Below, piece after piece: positions 6,110 to 7,835 of a stretch of 7,835 bases of DNA. Position numbers and translations under genes: made by a program. Position 1 is the stretch's first letter. Each line of letters starts with the position of its first letter. This DNA comes from an uncultured Dehalococcoidia bacterium (GTDB lineage: Bacteria; Chloroflexota; Dehalococcoidia; Tepidiformales; Tepidiformaceae), in NCBI GenBank assembly GCA_937954195.1, contig CALFYR010000006.1, forward strand, positions 1 through 7,835, read 5' to 3'. Below the pieces are notes generated by a model. The model made no database searches. It saw only the letters and a program-made list of their open reading frames with translations, and was not told where the DNA came from.

Positions 6110-6748
6110 TTAGTGCCTGCTGACACGCGAACCGCGAGCCCGGGCGACGACCAGCATGGCCGCCGCCACGATGACGAGGGTGCCGCCCGCCACCTGGGCT
6201 GACCCACCCACACCGGTGGCTTCTGGCGAGAAGCTGAGGCTATCACCCGTGTTCGGAGCGCCCGGCGCGGAACCCGGCAGTCTTAGCTGGCCGCGGGCAA
6301 ATCCGGCGGGATTGGCGACGGAGTGGATGTTCACGTACAGATTGCCGGCCTTCAGGTCGGCCACGTCAGCATCCGAGAGCGTGACCGTTCCCGAAACGAC
6401 GGCGAACGGCGCACTGGCGAGCGTGAAAATGGGCGGTCCCGCAACGCCCGGTGCTGCGCGGTGGATGTGGGACGCAGTTACCTGGTCCAGTGGAAGGCCG
6501 AACATGCGGACTTCGTAGTCCAGTTCCCGCGTTTCGGTGTTGAACGTGAAGAGGGCGAGGCCGTAGCCGTTGCTTGTGGCCGGCGGCAATTCATTGCTGC
6601 CAACCATATCAACCTGCCAGCTGATGTCCTGGGCATGGGCAGCAGAACTGCTGAAGGTGATCGCCGAGACGGCGACCAGTGTGAGAGCGAGGATGAGTGT
6701 TACGCGGGATGGCGCAAGTGCCCCAGGCCCGGGAAGAGTGCGTCTCAT
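6110..6748 (-). CDS. Secreted CHRD-domain protein with C-terminal membrane/sorting tail
   Basis: This 212-residue exported protein starts at ATG 6748, with GGAG ten bases upstream. A Sec signal peptide covers 1-39: basic MRR start, hydrophobic VTLILALTLVAVSAI, and AHA before a probable cut at 39/40. The CHRD domain, named after chordin and of unclear bacterial function, runs from about 42 to 156. Its hallmarks are SHIHRAAPGVAGPP (93-106) and LYVNIHSVANPAGFARGQLR (137-156). Then come APNTG (164-168), a Ser/Gly-rich spacer, a hydrophobic helix (about 186-202) and the basic tail RARGSRVSRH. This order resembles a sortase cell-wall sorting signal, though the motif is not canonical LPxTG; a simple membrane anchor is the alternative. 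It is the first gene of a likely three-gene operon with cupredoxin and OsmC. Longer upstream starts would spoil the signal peptide. Confidence 0.88.
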   Translation of the reverse strand: MRRTLPGPGALAPSRVTLILALTLVAVSAITFSSSAAHAQDISWQVDMVGSNELPPATSNGYGLALFTFNTETRELDYEVRMFGLPLDQVTASHIHRAAPGVAGPPIFTLASAPFAVVSGTVTLSDADVADLKAGNLYVNIHSVANPAGFARGQLRLPGSAPGAPNTGDSLSFSPEATGVGGSAQVAGGTLVIVAAAMLVVARARGSRVSRH

Positions 6749-7004
6749 TTTGGGTGTACTCCGTGGGTGCCGCGGAAACGGCGAATGCGCGGCCTTGTTC
6801 GCCCTGGTGGCGCTGCCGGCAACCGGTCCGGGACGCGCCGCCCGCCACCGGAACAAGTCGGTGACGGCCGGCTTCGCCCGCGGGCCCATGCCGGAGGCGA
6901 ACTCCAGAGCACCGCAGCGGTGAGCCTAGTGAAGCGGCTGTGAACGCGATTCGGGGGAAGTACGCAACTTTGTGAATCGCGGGTGAGGGGAACCCCGCAA
7001 TGGG
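6749..7004. other. Intergenic region upstream of the CHRD operon
   Basis: This 256-base stretch separates the LuxR-type gene from the CHRD gene, both on the minus strand. It should contain the promoter of the CHRD-cupredoxin-OsmC operon, but I could not find a convincing -35/-10 pair. It also contains the inverted repeat at 6945-6981. No credible small gene was found; open frames across it have no recognisable start context or family features. Confidence 0.5.
6945..6981. repeat. 8-bp inverted repeat with 21-base loop downstream of LuxR-type gene
   Basis: CGCGATTC at 6945-6952 and GAATCGCG at 6974-6981 are exact reverse complements. The structure sits 23 bases beyond the LuxR-type gene's stop codon. 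It may be a weak Rho-independent-like hairpin (no T-run follows) or an operator for the CHRD operon. Two partial direct copies, TGTGAACGCG (6940-6949 region) and TGTGAATCGCG (6971-6981), overlap it. Confidence 0.4.
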
Positions 7005-7835
7005 TTAGTCGGCGCGTCCGGCCAACGCAACCGCTTCTGCACGGTTGCGGACGCCAAGTCGCGCATAGAGATCGCCGATATGGCGTTCCACCGTACGCTC
7101 GCTGAGGACGAGCGCCTCGCCGATTTCGCGGTTCGTTTTGCCGGCGGCGAGAAGCTGATAGACCTCCCGCTGACGGGCCGTGAGACCCTCCATCGCCGCC
7201 AGGAACCCGCCATTCCGGCGGGGGGTCGGCGTTCCCCAGCCGATGTCCAGGAGGAACTGGAGAATTGCGTTTCCGCCCGCCACGAAATCCGGCTCGATGT
7301 CGCCTTCCAGGAAGAGGAAGCGAGAGCCGGGAATCATCGCCGCGAACTGTACGCCCTCCGATACATCAAGCCAGTGCTGGCCGCGCGAATGCAAGATGAG
7401 CGTGGGCACCCGGATCGTCCCGACGATGTCGGAAACGTCGGAATCTGCGAACGCACGCACCATCCGCACGTACTCCTCGGGCTCGGAGCAAAGGTGCATG
7501 AACTCCCGGAACCACTGGCGTTCTTCGGGTGGGAACTTGGCGCAAATGAAGTCCACGAGGAGTTCCCAGCTGTCCTCCGCCAGCGAGACGATGCTTCGAA
7601 GCGGCCAGGCCGCAAACGTCTCAGACGTGCAGATGAGAATGAGAGCCGTCACCAACTCCGGGTGCTTTGCGTAGTACCTCAATGCGACGTGGCCGAATCC
7701 GCCATACGCGACGATGGCCGTGCGCTGGACACCCGCCGCATCCATGACCGCCTGGAGGTCAGCCTCGTAATCAGCAAGGGTGGGGGCTCGTTCCAGCCGG
7801 CGCGCTGAGAGACCCTGACCACGGCTATCGTAGGT
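7005..7835 (-). CDS. Alpha/beta-hydrolase-like domain fused to LuxR-type HTH regulator (N-terminus outside window)
   Basis: The frame is open from the window's right edge to TAA at 7007-7005, giving 276 residues without the N-terminus. It begins inside an alpha/beta-hydrolase fold at TYDSRGQGLS, the strand-turn seen in the cyclase fusion as YDARGLGLS. The elbow is VAYGGFGH, with Gly where the nucleophile Ser is expected (fragment residue 45). The acid position reads HSRGQHW and the His position LEGDIEPD, so none of the triad survives. The last 59 residues (about 7184-7008) are a LuxR/GerE HTH: LTARQREVYQLLAAGKTNRE, then SERTVERHIGDLYARLGVRN. This should be a cytoplasmic one-component transcription factor in which the dead hydrolase fold senses a ligand. 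It precedes the CHRD operon on the same strand and may regulate it. An internal ATG at 7745 is not the true start. Confidence 0.88.
   Translation of the reverse strand, partial: TYDSRGQGLSARRLERAPTLADYEADLQAVMDAAGVQRTAIVAYGGFGHVALRYYAKHPELVTALILICTSETFAAWPLRSIVSLAEDSWELLVDFICAKFPPEERQWFREFMHLCSEPEEYVRMVRAFADSDVSDIVGTIRVPTLILHSRGQHWLDVSEGVQFAAMIPGSRFLFLEGDIEPDFVAGGNAILQFLLDIGWGTPTPRRNGGFLAAMEGLTARQREVYQLLAAGKTNREIGEALVLSERTVERHIGDLYARLGVRNRAEAVALAGRAD

Noticed and set aside
6940..6981. CRP/cAMP-receptor site suggested by TGTGA, tempting because a cyclase is nearby
   Set aside because: The matching TCACA half at the right spacing is missing, and the TGTGA copies are direct rather than inverted.

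Overview
The window is GC-rich and densely coding, with no RNA genes, insertion sequences or CRISPR-like repeats visible. Nine coding regions can be supported, two of them cut by the window edges. The gene mix is an acyl-CoA and lipid toolkit, alpha/beta-hydrolase domains fused to a cyclase and to a LuxR-type HTH, a CHRD surface protein, and a Ser/Thr/Pro-linked cupredoxin lipoprotein. GTG and TTG starts are frequent. Together these fit an environmental Chloroflexota (Dehalococcoidia or Tepidiformales-like) or possibly an actinobacterium; this placement is an inference from gene content only.

Left part, plus strand (1-4961): the C-terminal tail of a probable CaiB/BaiF CoA-transferase, an epoxide hydrolase with a complete catalytic set (1-base overlap with the gene before), an alpha/beta-hydrolase/class III nucleotidyl cyclase fusion, a nitroreductase-family flavoprotein (4-base overlap with the cyclase), an enoyl-CoA hydratase, and a PlsC-type acyltransferase. 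The first five are closely spaced and may form one operon around acyl-CoA, epoxide or xenobiotic metabolism. The acyltransferase follows after a 139-base gap.

Right part, minus strand (4965-7835, read leftwards): an alpha/beta-hydrolase-fold/LuxR-HTH fusion whose N-terminus lies outside the window, a 257-base gap, then a likely operon of a secreted CHRD-domain protein with a sortase-like tail, a cupredoxin lipoprotein, and an OsmC-type peroxiredoxin. The last three suggest a cell-envelope copper and oxidative-stress module. The two halves converge with only 3 bases between stop codons.

The most interesting theme is that two regulators carry homologous alpha/beta-hydrolase-like input domains with degraded catalytic residues but different outputs, one a cyclase and one a DNA-binding HTH. 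The cyclase fusion directly follows a catalytically intact epoxide hydrolase. This looks like hydrolase folds reused as small-molecule sensors. The individual architectures are known (Mycobacterium tuberculosis Rv1900c is a hydrolase-cyclase fusion), but their ligands and roles are poorly defined.
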